Counted from the stretch's first letter, positions 34,423 through 44,026 are shown. The stretch: 64,000 bases of DNA from RUG695 sp050943135 (GCA_050943135.1 JBMNOP010000009.1:71430-135429); one strand, 5' to 3'. Program-made: numbers and translations. Notes: a model not told the origin generated them from the letters alone.

Positions 34423-35820
34423 TTACTCGGTCGGCGCTTCCGACGGCGACATGGTCTTTTCTTGCGGAATACGGTTTGCCATCAAAATGGCAATCCATTT
34501 TGTCTCCTCAAACTGTAAAAGAATGATCTTGCAGATGACGGCCAGTGGCGGAGAAAGGAACATCCCGGTCGGACCGAGAAGCGACCCCCACATAATCAGG
34601 GAGATAAGCACCACCAGCGGGGAAACATCCAAACCGTCACCGAGCAGGAAAGGTTCCAGACCGTAACCGATCCCGCAGTTGACCACAATAAAGAGGATTG
34701 CCACGATGATCCCGGGAACCAACCCTTTATCGGCTGTGGCAATAATAATCGGTGGGATCGCGGCGACAACCGAACCGATATTCGGAATGAAATTGAAGAA
34801 GAAGGCGATCACCCCCCACAACGCCCAATACTGAACATCCATCAAACCGAGGAAAAGCGTCACCAGGCTGCCGACGAGGAAACTGACGAACGTTTTGATC
34901 GTCATGTAGTTGCGAATGAGCGCAAGTACCGAGCGAACACGTTCGTTCTCTTGCACGCCGATCGCCGCTTCTACCTTACGGGGCAGACCTGTTACATCGA
35001 CAAACATAAAAAGCAGGAGGAGTACGACCAGAAAAATCGTACTGGCGAACGACATCAGCTTGCCGATATACTCACGCATGTACATGTAGAGCTGACTCAT
35101 GCTGACCCGCAAGACTTTTCCGGGAGCTTCCGAAAGGTTTGCCGGAGGGAGGATATCGGCATCGCCGATTTCATCGGAGGGATTCGCTTCGACCGGAAGA
35201 GTCGATGCGGTGGCGGGCAGATTCTCTTGTGGGTCTGCCGTCTCGGCCGGTTCGGAGGAGAGCTCGGAAGCGAAAACCGAAGAAGCCTGTTCCATCGCCC
35301 GAGGGGAGGCATTTTGCGCAACGTGCGTCACCGAGGCATATTCGGACTCGGTGTCGGACTCTGGTTTCCTCTTTTCGATGAACGGAATAAACTCCATCAG
35401 CTCGTCCGGGTCGATGTTGTGGCTCTCCATCGTGGCGCTAAACGCTTTCCAATAACCCGGAAGGTTGTTCGAGAATTGCCTGAGCTGCGTCGAGAGGATC
35501 ATAACGATCACCGCCCCGGCCAAAAGAACGCCGACGGTCAGCACCAGCACCGCAACAATCCTCGAAAATCGAAGCTTCTCTCGCATAAAGGAGTAAGGAG
35601 AAAAGAGGATAACGGCAAAAAATGCGGCGATAAAGAGCGGGGTGAGGACGCCGCGCGCGAAATAGATTCCGGCAAGGAGCACCACAATCGAAATGGTAAT
35701 CAACCCGTAATTCGCCAGACGGCTCTGACCGATAAGCGAACCCCCCGATTGTTCCTGGGAAAGATTCTCGGGGTTGTTTTGTTTCCCGACGACCAAAACT
35801 TCATCTTTGTATTCTGACAT
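34423..35820 (-). CDS. AI-2E/PerM-family membrane transporter
   Basis: A 465-residue polytopic protein with the AI-2E family start (LITISIVVLLAGIYFARGVLTPLFIAAFFAVILFSP) and C-terminal blocks. Family members such as TqsA and PerM export AI-2 or other solutes; substrate is unknown here. About 85 residues (151-235) of low-complexity acidic Ser/Pro/Glu/Ala sequence are inserted after the first helix group, longer than usual for the family. Its promoter is at 35862-35890. Confidence 0.86.
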   Translation of the reverse strand: MSEYKDEVLVVGKQNNPENLSQEQSGGSLIGQSRLANYGLITISIVVLLAGIYFARGVLTPLFIAAFFAVILFSPYSFMREKLRFSRIVAVLVLTVGVLLAGAVIVMILSTQLRQFSNNLPGYWKAFSATMESHNIDPDELMEFIPFIEKRKPESDTESEYASVTHVAQNASPRAMEQASSVFASELSSEPAETADPQENLPATASTLPVEANPSDEIGDADILPPANLSEAPGKVLRVSMSQLYMYMREYIGKLMSFASTIFLVVLLLLFMFVDVTGLPRKVEAAIGVQENERVRSVLALIRNYMTIKTFVSFLVGSLVTLFLGLMDVQYWALWGVIAFFFNFIPNIGSVVAAIPPIIIATADKGLVPGIIVAILFIVVNCGIGYGLEPFLLGDGLDVSPLVVLISLIMWGSLLGPTGMFLSPPLAVICKIILLQFEETKWIAILMANRIPQEKTMSPSEAPTE

Positions 35821-35861
35821 TAAACAACGCCTCCATTGAGTTGAATGCTAATCATCAGATT

Positions 35862-35890
35862 ATTTTACCGTCTGATGCGTGAAGGGGCAA
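35862..35890 (-). promoter_or_regulatory. sigma-70-type promoter of the AI-2E-like gene
   Basis: On the minus strand TTGCCC (35890-35885) and TAAAAT (35867-35862) have a 17-nt spacer; predicted start near 35855, about 35 nt before the ATG at 35820. Confidence 0.68.
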
Positions 35891-35927
35891 CATTGGTGTC
35901 CGGCAAGGGGCCAAAGCTGGTACCCGA

Positions 35928-35982
35928 TATAAAAATCGAAGGGGGAGAAGCCGTTTTTCTGACGAAACAAATTTCTCCCCCC
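35928..35982 (-). terminator. probable terminator after nqrF
   Basis: A 9-bp perfect stem GGGGGAGAA (35941-35949)/TTCTCCCCC (35973-35981) encloses a 23-nt loop and is followed on the minus strand by TTCGATTTTTAT. It lies 40 nt after the nqrF stop at 36021. Confidence 0.75.
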
Positions 35983-36020
35983 ACTCGGATAACCGCTTAG
36001 CGAAGGCGGAAAATGGAGGA

Positions 36021-37247
36021 TCAGCCGCCGAAATCATCGAAGAAGATGCTGTCGCGCTCAACACCGACCGAATCGAGCATTTTGAGCGCGGAACTGATCA
36101 TCATCGGCGGGCCGCACATGTAATATTCGCAGTCCTCGGGTGCCTTGTGCTCTTTGAGGTATTCGTCATAAAGGACGTCGGCAATAAAACCGGTCAATCC
36201 GGTCCATTTGTCTTCCGGAAGGGGTTCGGAAAGAGCCAAATGCCAAGAGAAATTCGGGAATTCGCGCGCCAGCGCTTCGAACTCCTCAACGTAGAAGGCT
36301 TCCCGCAAGCTTCTGGCGCCGTACCAGTAAGAGATCTTCTGGTTGGTACGATTGTGTCTGAGAAGCTCGAAGATGTGTGAACGAAGCGGAGCCATCCCGG
36401 CACCGCCGCCGATATAAATCTTTTCGGTGGGGGTATCACGAATGAAGAATTCCCCGTAGGGGCCGCTGATCGTGACCTTGTCGCCCGGTTTCAGACTGAA
36501 AAGATAGGAAGACATGATCCCCGGAGGAACGTTCGGTTTCTCCGGAGGGGGCGAGGCGATACGAACATTGAGCATCACCATTCCCTTCTCTTCGGGATAG
36601 TTGGCCATTGAATAGGCACGCATCGCCGGTTCTTTGAGAACGCTGCGGTAACGCCACAGATCGAACCTGTCCCAGTCACCCCGGTATTCTTCCGGAATAT
36701 CGTAGTCTTTGTAGGAGATGTCGTGGGGGGGACACTCGATCTGAATGTAGCCGCCCGCTTTGAAATCAACGTTTTCCCCTTCTGGCAGGTCAAGGACAAG
36801 CTCCTTGATAAAGGTCGAGACATTGTCGTTCGAGCGGACGGTCGCCTGCCATTTCTTGACCGAGAAGATCTCGGGGGGAATTTCGATTTCCATATCCTGT
36901 TTTACCGGGCACTGGCAGGCCAGACGCGTCCCGGATTTGACCTCTTTCCGAGTCATCTGGCCGAGCTCGGTCGGCAGGATATCACCGCCACCGCAAAGGA
37001 CGCGGACTTTGCACTGACCGCAAGTCCCGCCGCCGCCGCAAGCCGAGGGAACAAAGATATTGACATTGGCCAGTGTCTGGAGCAACTTGCCGCCTGAGGG
37101 GACCGAAACGGCCTTACTCGCGTCGCCGTTGATACTGATCGTGACAGCCCCAGAAGGAACCAACAACGCTTTCGCGGAGAGGATGATCGCGACCAGAAGA
37201 AGCACGATCGCGGTAAAGGCAATAACGCCCGCTAAAACAACTCCCAT
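36021..37247 (-). CDS. nqrF: Na+-translocating NADH:quinone reductase subunit F
   Basis: NqrF takes electrons from NADH, holds FAD and a 2Fe-2S cluster, and feeds the Na+ pump. The 408-residue protein has a membrane helix (about 4-25), a ferredoxin domain with Cys70, Cys76, Cys79 and Cys111 (CGGGGTCGQC... C), an FAD site (RAYSMANYP) and the NADH-binding PLRSHIFELLR... YMCGPPMM region. It ends the nqrABCDEF operon in canonical order. Confidence 0.98.
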   Translation of the reverse strand: MGVVLAGVIAFTAIVLLLVAIILSAKALLVPSGAVTISINGDASKAVSVPSGGKLLQTLANVNIFVPSACGGGGTCGQCKVRVLCGGGDILPTELGQMTRKEVKSGTRLACQCPVKQDMEIEIPPEIFSVKKWQATVRSNDNVSTFIKELVLDLPEGENVDFKAGGYIQIECPPHDISYKDYDIPEEYRGDWDRFDLWRYRSVLKEPAMRAYSMANYPEEKGMVMLNVRIASPPPEKPNVPPGIMSSYLFSLKPGDKVTISGPYGEFFIRDTPTEKIYIGGGAGMAPLRSHIFELLRHNRTNQKISYWYGARSLREAFYVEEFEALAREFPNFSWHLALSEPLPEDKWTGLTGFIADVLYDEYLKEHKAPEDCEYYMCGPPMMISSALKMLDSVGVERDSIFFDDFGG

Positions 37248-37323
37248 AATGAATCCTTGCTATCTTAAGCGATTGGAGCCGAAAAGCTCCGCTTCGTTTA
37301 TCGTTCTCTCTTTCAGGGAAGAA

Positions 37324-37935
37324 TCACATCCCGGAGAAAGACATAAAGGCCATCGCCAAGAGACCGACGGTCATGAAGGCAATCCCGATACCGCGCAGAC
37401 CGCGCGGAACGTGGCTGTATTCGAGTTTTTCCATAATCCCCGCCAGCAAGACAATCGCAAATGCCCAGCCGATCCCAGACGAGACCCCATAAAGGAGACT
37501 ATCGGAAAGGGTGTAGTCGCGCTGTTCCATAAAGAGCGAGCCACCTAAGATCGCGCAGTTGACCGTGATCAGGGGAAGGAAGATCCCCAGGGCATTGTAG
37601 AGAGGCGGGAAGAAGCGGTCGAGTATCATTTCGAGAATCTGAACCATCGCCGCGATCACACCGATGAAGGAGATCAGTGTTAGGAACGAAAGGTCAAGAC
37701 TGGCAAGAAAAGGATTCCCGGTCCAGGCGAGCGCGCCCTCTTTGAGAAAGTAGTTGAGGATAATGTTATTGGCCGGAATGGTGATCGCCTGCACAACGAT
37801 AACCGCCACGCCAAGACCGAATGCCGTCTTGACTTTTTTACCGAGCGCCAGGAACGAGCACATCCCCAGGAAAAGGGAAAGGGCCAGGTTCTGCGTAAAC
37901 ACCGACTGGACAAACATGTCTATGATATGCTGCAT
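37324..37935 (-). CDS. nqrE: Na+-translocating NADH:quinone reductase subunit E
   Basis: The 203-residue polytopic protein has six predicted helices and the NqrE signature NYFLKEGALAWTG...FLTLISFIGVIAAMVQILEMILDRFFPPLYNALGIFLPLITVNCAILGGSLF, with Cys in the NCAILGG loop (membrane Fe-S ligand in NqrD/E). It follows nqrD by 75 nt. Functionally part of the membrane Na+ channel. Confidence 0.98.
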   Translation of the reverse strand: MQHIIDMFVQSVFTQNLALSLFLGMCSFLALGKKVKTAFGLGVAVIVVQAITIPANNIILNYFLKEGALAWTGNPFLASLDLSFLTLISFIGVIAAMVQILEMILDRFFPPLYNALGIFLPLITVNCAILGGSLFMEQRDYTLSDSLLYGVSSGIGWAFAIVLLAGIMEKLEYSHVPRGLRGIGIAFMTVGLLAMAFMSFSGM

Positions 37936-38010
37936 CGTATATCTCTCACTCTGAAATGACCGCGCCGAAGCCGATCCGATGGTAATCTTTTTGATTAATC
38001 CCTTGCGCGA

Positions 38011-38628
38011 TTATTCCGTTACATCTTTCTCGAACGTTTTCACGACCCAGATGAAGGCGGCAATGAGGAAAAACGCCCCGGGCGAGAGAACCAACAGTCC
38101 GTTCGGGACATACCAGCCACCCGTACTGACTGTCTTGAGGATCGGATAGCCCATGAGGGAGCCGGAACCGAAGAGTTCACGAATCGTGCCGACACACAAA
38201 AGGACCAAGCTGTAGCCGAGCCCGTTCCCGAGACCGTCGAGTGCCGATTCCAAGGGATTGTGCGTTAAGGCGAACGCCTCGGTACGCCCCATGACGATAC
38301 AGTTGGTAATAATCAGCCCGACAAAGACCGAAAGTTCCTTACTGATGTCATAGGCATACGCCTTGATGATCTGGTCGACCACGATCACCAACGTGGCGAT
38401 GATCGTCATTTCGACGATCATACGGATACTTCCGGGGGTGAACTTACGAACCAACGAAACGCCGACGTCCGAAAAAACGGTCACAAAAGTAACCGCAAAA
38501 CACATCGTGATGGTGGTCTGGAGCTTGGTCGTCACGGCCAGCGCCGAACAGATCCCCAGAACCTGAATCGCCACCGGGTTGTTCCGGATGATGGGGTCGA
38601 GTAAAATGCTCTTTAATCTTGATGTCAT
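38011..38628 (-). CDS. nqrD: Na+-translocating NADH:quinone reductase subunit D
   Basis: The 205-residue membrane protein matches NqrD: NPVAIQVLGICSALAVTTKLQTT, then SVFVGLIITNCIVMGRTEAFA with the Cys of the membrane 2Fe-2S center, and the C-terminal FFLIAAFIWVVKTF. It lies in the nqr operon 57 nt after nqrC. Confidence 0.98.
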   Translation of the reverse strand: MTSRLKSILLDPIIRNNPVAIQVLGICSALAVTTKLQTTITMCFAVTFVTVFSDVGVSLVRKFTPGSIRMIVEMTIIATLVIVVDQIIKAYAYDISKELSVFVGLIITNCIVMGRTEAFALTHNPLESALDGLGNGLGYSLVLLCVGTIRELFGSGSLMGYPILKTVSTGGWYVPNGLLVLSPGAFFLIAAFIWVVKTFEKDVTE

Positions 38629-38685
38629 TTTCCTGTGATTCCTTCGTCGTCTTTCAACAGAACGTTTTTTCCTGGTCGAGTTCGA

Positions 38686-39477
38686 CTATTCGGCAGACTC
38701 GGCCTTCAATTTGGCCAGGAGTGGCCCGAAGCCGTCATCGCCCAGCCAGTAGGAAACCGTGTTATTCACTCCGTCGCAGGTGAGCGTTGAACCCGAGAAA
38801 CCGTCTACCTCGTACTGGGCGTTCGGGTCATCGGGCAAGACAATCCCCTTCTTGAAACGGACGGCCGGTTTACCGTCGGGACCATACGCCGTTTTACCTG
38901 ACCACTTGGCCATCTTGTCGGGATTCTGAACCTCTCCGCCCAGGCCCGGTGTTTCGCCATGTTGGTAGAACGTCAGGTTTTTCACGGTGGCAAAATCGCC
39001 GTTGAGTGCCAAGAACCCGTAAAGGGTCGACCAAAGCCCGCGGCCGTAGACTGGGAGAACAACCGACGAAATCTTGCCGGCGTCGTCTCTCACCAGGTAG
39101 ACAACCGACTCGTTCGGAACGCGTTTGATTCCGGCGATATCGGATTTGGGGGGAATCTCGCTCGAAGCGTTCGGATCTTTGAGTTGGCGCTGAAGATCGA
39201 GAGTTGCCGGATCGATCCCCTCGAGCCTTTCCCCTGTCTTGGTGTTCACGACGAGCGGTTCGATTTTAGCGGAAAAATCTTTGACCTGCGTCGCGGTCGG
39301 TTTGGCCGCCAAATCGACCAGGCCGGCAGCCTTGAGTACGTTGATCTGCTTATCGAGAAGCATGTTCTCTTTCTGCTTATCTTTCAGTAAGGTCGCCGTC
39401 AAGGCGACCAAAACCGAGCAGACGAGGCAGATGGCCGCGGCGACCCCGAAGACTTTGAAAATGGAATCTTTTTCCAT
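38686..39477 (-). CDS. nqrC: Na+-translocating NADH:quinone reductase subunit C
   Basis: NqrC carries a covalent FMN at a Thr of an SGxT motif. The 263-residue protein has an N-terminal helix and the DGFSGSTLTCDGV segment, with Thr231 as the likely FMN site. The ATG at 39477 is preferred to the in-frame TTG 18 nt upstream. Gap to nqrB is 63 nt. ApbE, which would attach FMN, is not in the window. Confidence 0.97.
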   Translation of the reverse strand: MEKDSIFKVFGVAAAICLVCSVLVALTATLLKDKQKENMLLDKQINVLKAAGLVDLAAKPTATQVKDFSAKIEPLVVNTKTGERLEGIDPATLDLQRQLKDPNASSEIPPKSDIAGIKRVPNESVVYLVRDDAGKISSVVLPVYGRGLWSTLYGFLALNGDFATVKNLTFYQHGETPGLGGEVQNPDKMAKWSGKTAYGPDGKPAVRFKKGIVLPDDPNAQYEVDGFSGSTLTCDGVNNTVSYWLGDDGFGPLLAKLKAESAE

Positions 39478-39540
39478 AGCTCTGTTCCGTATCAATATCG
39501 TTAATGCCGGCCGAATGGAGCGGTCGGCGTGGTTGATAAA

Positions 39541-40815
39541 TTATTTTGCCGCCAGACGTCGCTCACGCCGTTTGATATTCGACTGAACAACGAACCAGTC
39601 GATCAGCGGCGCGCAACAGTTTCCGAAAAGGATGGCAAGCATCGTTCCCTCCGGATACGCGGGGTTGAGTACGCGGATGATGATAACCAGCGCGCCGACC
39701 AGCAGTCCATAGATGTACTGGCCGATATGCGTCGAGGCCGCACTGACCGGGTCGGTTGCCATAAAAACCATTCCGAAGGCAAACCCGCCGAGGACAAAGT
39801 GCCAGAACGGACCGAGCCCAAACGCCGCGTTCGTTTCGCTTCCGACAAGGTAAAACAGGAGAGCCATTCCCATACCACCGACCGTCATACTGAGCATCAC
39901 GCGCCACGAGGCGACGCCGACCACAATCAGGAAGAGCGCGCCGATCAGGCAGGCAAACGTCGATGTCTCGCCGAAGGAGCCGGGGATCGTGCCGATGAAG
40001 CACTCGAGCATACTGTAACCGTGTGTTGCCAAACCGGTTACACCACCGGCTATCGGATCAGGGTTCGTGGCAATCGACAGCGGGGTCGCACCGGTGAAGC
40101 CGTCTACATAGTTCGTCGTCCAAACCCGTTCGCCGGAAATCGAGCCTGCGTAGGCGAAGAAGAGGAACGCACGGGCAACCAGGGCGGGATTGAGGAAGTT
40201 GCGCCCGGTCCCGCCGAAGATCTCTTTTCCGATCACGGTTCCGAACGAAATGGCAATCGCCACTTGCCAGAGCGGAATGTTCGGAGGGCAGGTCAGCGGG
40301 AAAATGATCCCGGTGACAAAGAACCCTTCGTTGATTTCATGATTGTTGATTTTCGCGAAAAGGGTTTCCCAACCGATTCCGACGATCATCGTGACCAAGT
40401 AGAGAGGGAGGAAATAGACGAGCCCATGCACAAGGTTACCGACGATGTTCCAGGGGGAAGCGCCGAAGATATTCAGGACGGGACAGACACCGTCGATCCA
40501 GTTCAGAACGGCTGCGTGCCAGTCGCCGGACGCCTGGGTCGCCCCGGTAAATTCCATCGCGCGGTTGGCCTGATACCCCACATTGTAAAGCCCCATCACC
40601 ACACACGGAATCAGCGCATAGATGACCGTCATCATCATCCGTTTGAAGTCGTTGCAGTCACGCACATGGCATTTCCCCCGCGCCTTGCGATTCGGCGTGA
40701 AGAAGAAAACGTCGGCGGCCTCAAAGAGGGGGGAGACGAAATGGAAGGGCCTCCCCTTCGCAAAGAAGGTTTTATCGACCGTTTCGAGTATTTTTTGTGC
40801 AAAACGGAGTTTCAT
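39541..40815 (-). CDS. nqrB: Na+-translocating NADH:quinone reductase subunit B
   Basis: NqrB is the largest membrane subunit, with a covalent FMN and quinone site. The 424-residue protein has GGTGRNFLNPALVARAFLFFAY and YVDGFTGATPLSIA, where Thr244 is the expected FMN-linked residue. About eight helices. The gene is 6 nt after nqrA. Confidence 0.98.
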   Translation of the reverse strand: MKLRFAQKILETVDKTFFAKGRPFHFVSPLFEAADVFFFTPNRKARGKCHVRDCNDFKRMMMTVIYALIPCVVMGLYNVGYQANRAMEFTGATQASGDWHAAVLNWIDGVCPVLNIFGASPWNIVGNLVHGLVYFLPLYLVTMIVGIGWETLFAKINNHEINEGFFVTGIIFPLTCPPNIPLWQVAIAISFGTVIGKEIFGGTGRNFLNPALVARAFLFFAYAGSISGERVWTTNYVDGFTGATPLSIATNPDPIAGGVTGLATHGYSMLECFIGTIPGSFGETSTFACLIGALFLIVVGVASWRVMLSMTVGGMGMALLFYLVGSETNAAFGLGPFWHFVLGGFAFGMVFMATDPVSAASTHIGQYIYGLLVGALVIIIRVLNPAYPEGTMLAILFGNCCAPLIDWFVVQSNIKRRERRLAAK

Positions 40816-40821
40816 CGCGGC

Positions 40822-42192
40822 TTATTCCTCTTCCTTCATGATGGTGTTGAGCATTGACCGAAGAGTGGTCGTGTAATCGTTCTTGCCGACATCGACCAGC
40901 GTGCAAAGTGCGACGTCTTCTTCGTCGAGTTCCAGAGCGCCGAGTTTTTCAGAGTTATCGATGTCACCGACTTCGAGCGCCTTGAACAGGTAAAGGGGGA
41001 TAATATCGAGCGGCATCACCTTTTCGAGTGCGTCATTCGGGAAAATCGCCCGTGGGCCGCCGTGAAGCGCCGTAGTCATGTTGTAGGCCCAGCGGGGGAG
41101 ATACCAGGACGCGACGGTGCGCGCCATCGAGAATTTCCGGAATCCGGGAAGAGTCCAGGCGAAGAGCTCGCGCGGATTACCGTCGCCGACCACCGAAACC
41201 TGGTTAACGTAGGGACCGAGACAGCAGAGACCGTTATCTTCGATCGCACGGCCGCAGAGGACACTTCCGGAAATGATTCGGACTTCACCCGCTTTCAATT
41301 CCCCCTCGGTCAACTCTTTGAGGCAGGCACCGACGCGCGTACGCAGAAGGCGTGGATTCTTGACCATCGGACCGCCGAGCGCCACGACACGCCCGGTCGG
41401 ATAACGTCCTGTGGTAAAAAGGGCACCGATGGCAATAACGTCTTGGTAGCCGATCGTCCAAACCGTTTTGTTTAGACCGACCGGATCGAGAAAATGGATA
41501 TGCGTCCCGACAAGACCCGCCGGATGCGGACCGGTGACTTCAACCGTTTCGATCTTGGCGATCCCCTCTTCGGGCAGATCGGCGCTTGGGGCTTTGCAGA
41601 CCCAGAGCTTCCGTCCGCAGATACGGCTGAGCACCTTGAGGCCGTTACGGAAATCGTCGACCCGCTCGGCAATGATGATCGCAGGGTCGGGTGCCCCGGG
41701 ATTGGTGTCGATCGCCGTCACAAAGAGGGAATGAGGCGTCGAACTGAGTTTCGGGATCACGCTGAAAGGCCGGGTTCGGAGTGTCGTCCAAAGGCCGGAC
41801 ACGGCGAGAAGTTCCCGCAACTTTTCTTCCGGGATCGTGTCGAGCGCGGCGGAATCATATTTTTCAAATTTCACCGACTCGTCTGCCGCCACCCCCTCGT
41901 CGAGGGCGATCACGATGCTGCGGAAGGCGCGCTTCTCGCCGCGGCAGACCTTTTCGACAACGCCGGCCCCCGGTGCGGTAAACTTGACGCCGGGGTTCCT
42001 TTTGTCTTCAAAGAGAACTTCCCCCGCCAAGACACGCTGGCCTTCTTCGACAACGATACCCGGGCGCAACCCGACATAATCGGAGCCGGTAACGGCGGCG
42101 TGTTTGATGACTTTGTTATTAGGATCGACCCGCTGATCGGGCGCTCCGGCGAGCGCAAGATCAAGCCCTTTGGTGATTTCGAGATATTTCAC
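40822..42192 (-). CDS. nqrA: Na+-translocating NADH:quinone reductase subunit A
   Basis: NqrA is the soluble subunit bound to the Nqr complex. The GTG at 42192 (VKYLEITKGLDLALAG) is chosen because the conserved N-terminus starts there; the frame is open for another 54 codons upstream without homology. From GTG the protein has 456 residues, near the usual length, and shows SDYVGLRPGIVVEEGQRVLAGE and the VTGPHPAGLVGTHIHFLDPV motif. First gene of the nqr operon. A GGAG lies 12 nt upstream, a long spacing. Confidence 0.96.
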   Translation of the reverse strand: MKYLEITKGLDLALAGAPDQRVDPNNKVIKHAAVTGSDYVGLRPGIVVEEGQRVLAGEVLFEDKRNPGVKFTAPGAGVVEKVCRGEKRAFRSIVIALDEGVAADESVKFEKYDSAALDTIPEEKLRELLAVSGLWTTLRTRPFSVIPKLSSTPHSLFVTAIDTNPGAPDPAIIIAERVDDFRNGLKVLSRICGRKLWVCKAPSADLPEEGIAKIETVEVTGPHPAGLVGTHIHFLDPVGLNKTVWTIGYQDVIAIGALFTTGRYPTGRVVALGGPMVKNPRLLRTRVGACLKELTEGELKAGEVRIISGSVLCGRAIEDNGLCCLGPYVNQVSVVGDGNPRELFAWTLPGFRKFSMARTVASWYLPRWAYNMTTALHGGPRAIFPNDALEKVMPLDIIPLYLFKALEVGDIDNSEKLGALELDEEDVALCTLVDVGKNDYTTTLRSMLNTIMKEEE

Positions 42193-42675
42193 GACCGAAC
42201 GCTTACTCCACTCTGTCTCTCGGAAAGGACCGCTTTTCAACAAAAGTCGGCAATTTGCACAATGTCTGGATACGCCGGCCGAACTTCCCCCGACACACTC
42301 TTTTGGGAGATGGCACCAGGCTGGGGCCGGAATCTCTGGGCGAATGGACGCCACAATTCCTCGTAGTTTAGCGGATAAAAGAAAAATGTCCAGTTATTTT
42401 GTTCTAAAAAAGATTTTTTTGGGCGTCCTCTCGGACAGGCCAGACGGTCTTTACTCCCGAAAATCCCCTCTTTTCGATGTTTCTTTTCGGTTTTTCCGAG
42501 CGGAATCGGCAGACGAAAAAATGCGGAAACCTGCTGAAAGAAAGCCTGCGGCCCCGTCAATGAAAAATCGTTTTAAACAGACTCTCGGCGACAATGTTGT
42601 TTAGCCATTTTTTCGTCGCTTTCACCCCGCAGCCCCCGGCTCTTTGCGCCGCCGGACACCGAACAAGGGGAAAGA
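42193..42675. other. intergenic stretch between nqrA and the deoxyribosyltransferase-like gene
   Basis: 483 bases with no convincing gene; the readable frames on either strand lack homology, Shine-Dalgarno sites or codon use like neighbours. The nqr promoter must lie here, but no pair of hexamers stands out. It is AT-rich near 42370-42420 and GC-rich near 42630-42660. Confidence 0.5.
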
Positions 42676-43128
42676 TTACTCGGAGATTTTTCCGTGCTCG
42701 GCCAAGAGAGCGGTAAGTTCCCCCTTTCCGACCGCGACCTTGAACGTTTCGAGATCGGGATAGATCCGATGTGAAAGGTAGCGGACAACCCAGTTGCGTG
42801 TCATGGCGCTAATCGAAACGATGACCGCACCGTTCTTCCGGGCTTCCCACATTTCGATGGCGGTTCCCATCGAAGCTTCCGGAAGATAGGCGATCAACAG
42901 ATCAATTTCGGTTCCGCACATTTCATTGTGCCGCAAAAACGTTTCGAGTCCTTTCTCGTTGCCATAGTTGATCGAATCCTGATTTTTGGCAAACGGATCG
43001 TAGACCGACAGTTCCGGCATCCGTCGCTGAAAAAGCTCGGCCAGTTCGGTGCGGTAATCCTGGGAATGGAGGTTCTTTTCGGTACGCGACCCCTGCATGA
43101 TCCCGGCGATAAAAACTCGGACAGTCAT
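42676..43128 (-). CDS. nucleoside 2-deoxyribosyltransferase-like protein
   Basis: The ATG at 43128 follows AGAGGA by 5 nt. The 150-residue protein starts MTVRVFIAGIMQGSR and has YDPFAKNQDSINYG, CGTEIDLLIAYLPEASMGTAIEMWEARKNGAVIVSIS. The V-F-I-A-G start, D-L-L-I-A-Y-L and M-G-T-A-I-E-M-W pattern is typical of the Rossmann-like Nuc_deoxyrib_tr/DUF family; E-M is where the catalytic Glu sits. These proteins exchange bases on 2'-deoxynucleosides, or bind nucleotides. It is the last gene after queC (gap about 100 nt). Substrate unknown. Confidence 0.7.
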   Translation of the reverse strand: MTVRVFIAGIMQGSRTEKNLHSQDYRTELAELFQRRMPELSVYDPFAKNQDSINYGNEKGLETFLRHNEMCGTEIDLLIAYLPEASMGTAIEMWEARKNGAVIVSISAMTRNWVVRYLSHRIYPDLETFKVAVGKGELTALLAEHGKISE

Positions 43129-43229
43129 ACAAATCCTCTTAAATTTTTCGTTGATTCCCGTTCGGTCACCGAAGAGAGAAAAGGGAATATACTCTCCGGG
43201 CATCGGGAATCGTCTGGCCTTACCACGTA

Positions 43230-43991
43230 TTACCGATCTTCCGACGCAGCGTCGGAAAAACCATCAACATAGCAGATCGGGTCGGGAAGCCCCGCGGTCT
43301 CGAATCCGGCTCGGCGCAAGCGACACGATTCGCACACGCCGCAGGCGCGGCCGTCGTTTGTCGGCGAGTAACAGGTAACCGTCCCGGAATAATCGACGCC
43401 CAAGCTCTGTCCCAGTCGGATAATCTCGGCCTTCGACAGGCGCGACAGCGGTGTAACAACTTTAAATGCCCGTCTCCCCTCTTTGGCACCTTCGACCCCG
43501 GCTTTGGTCGCCAGATTGGCGAGTTTTTCGAAGGCTTGGAGAAACTCGAGCCGACAATCGGGGTAGCCGCTGTAGTCGACTTCGTTCACGCCGATCCAGA
43601 GTTCCGAGGCGCCGCGCGTTTCGGCATAGGCCAATGCCAACGAAAGGAACACCGTGTTACGCGCCGGAACATACGAGGTCGGAATCGACTGACCGATATG
43701 CTCGAGCGGTACCGAACGTTCAACCGGAATCGTCCGATCGGTAAGAGAACTCCCCCCGAAGAGGGAAAGATCGAGAGAAAGCACAACATGCTCGGCTGCG
43801 TGCCATCGTGTTGCCGCCCTGCGCGCTGCGTCAAGCTCACCGCGATGCCGCTGATGGTAATCAAACGAAAGGGCGTATACCTCTCGCCCCTCGGAAGCCG
43901 CCAGTGCGCAGAGAGTCGTCGAATCGAGCCCTCCGGAAAGAAGAAGTACCACTTTGATTTTTTCGGAAGAATCGTTCTCGGAATCGTTCAT
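43230..43991 (-). CDS. queC: 7-cyano-7-deazaguanine synthase
   Basis: QueC makes preQ0, the precursor of queuosine in tRNA and some deazaguanine DNA changes, from CDG with ATP and ammonia. The 253-residue protein has the PP-loop SGGLDSTTLCALA, YHQRHRGEL, the WIGVNEVDYSGYPDCR block and the zinc site CX9CX2CX2C in CYSPTNDGRACGVCESC. QueD and QueE are not in the window. Confidence 0.96.
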   Translation of the reverse strand: MNDSENDSSEKIKVVLLLSGGLDSTTLCALAASEGREVYALSFDYHQRHRGELDAARRAATRWHAAEHVVLSLDLSLFGGSSLTDRTIPVERSVPLEHIGQSIPTSYVPARNTVFLSLALAYAETRGASELWIGVNEVDYSGYPDCRLEFLQAFEKLANLATKAGVEGAKEGRRAFKVVTPLSRLSKAEIIRLGQSLGVDYSGTVTCYSPTNDGRACGVCESCRLRRAGFETAGLPDPICYVDGFSDAASEDR

Positions 43992-44026
43992 CGGTTTGCC
44001 AACTCATAAAGAGTTAAGGGGCGACG

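Noticed and set aside
42237..42560. Minus-strand frame of about 107 codons upstream of nqrA
   Set aside because: No homology, no Shine-Dalgarno and unlikely composition. Treated as chance.
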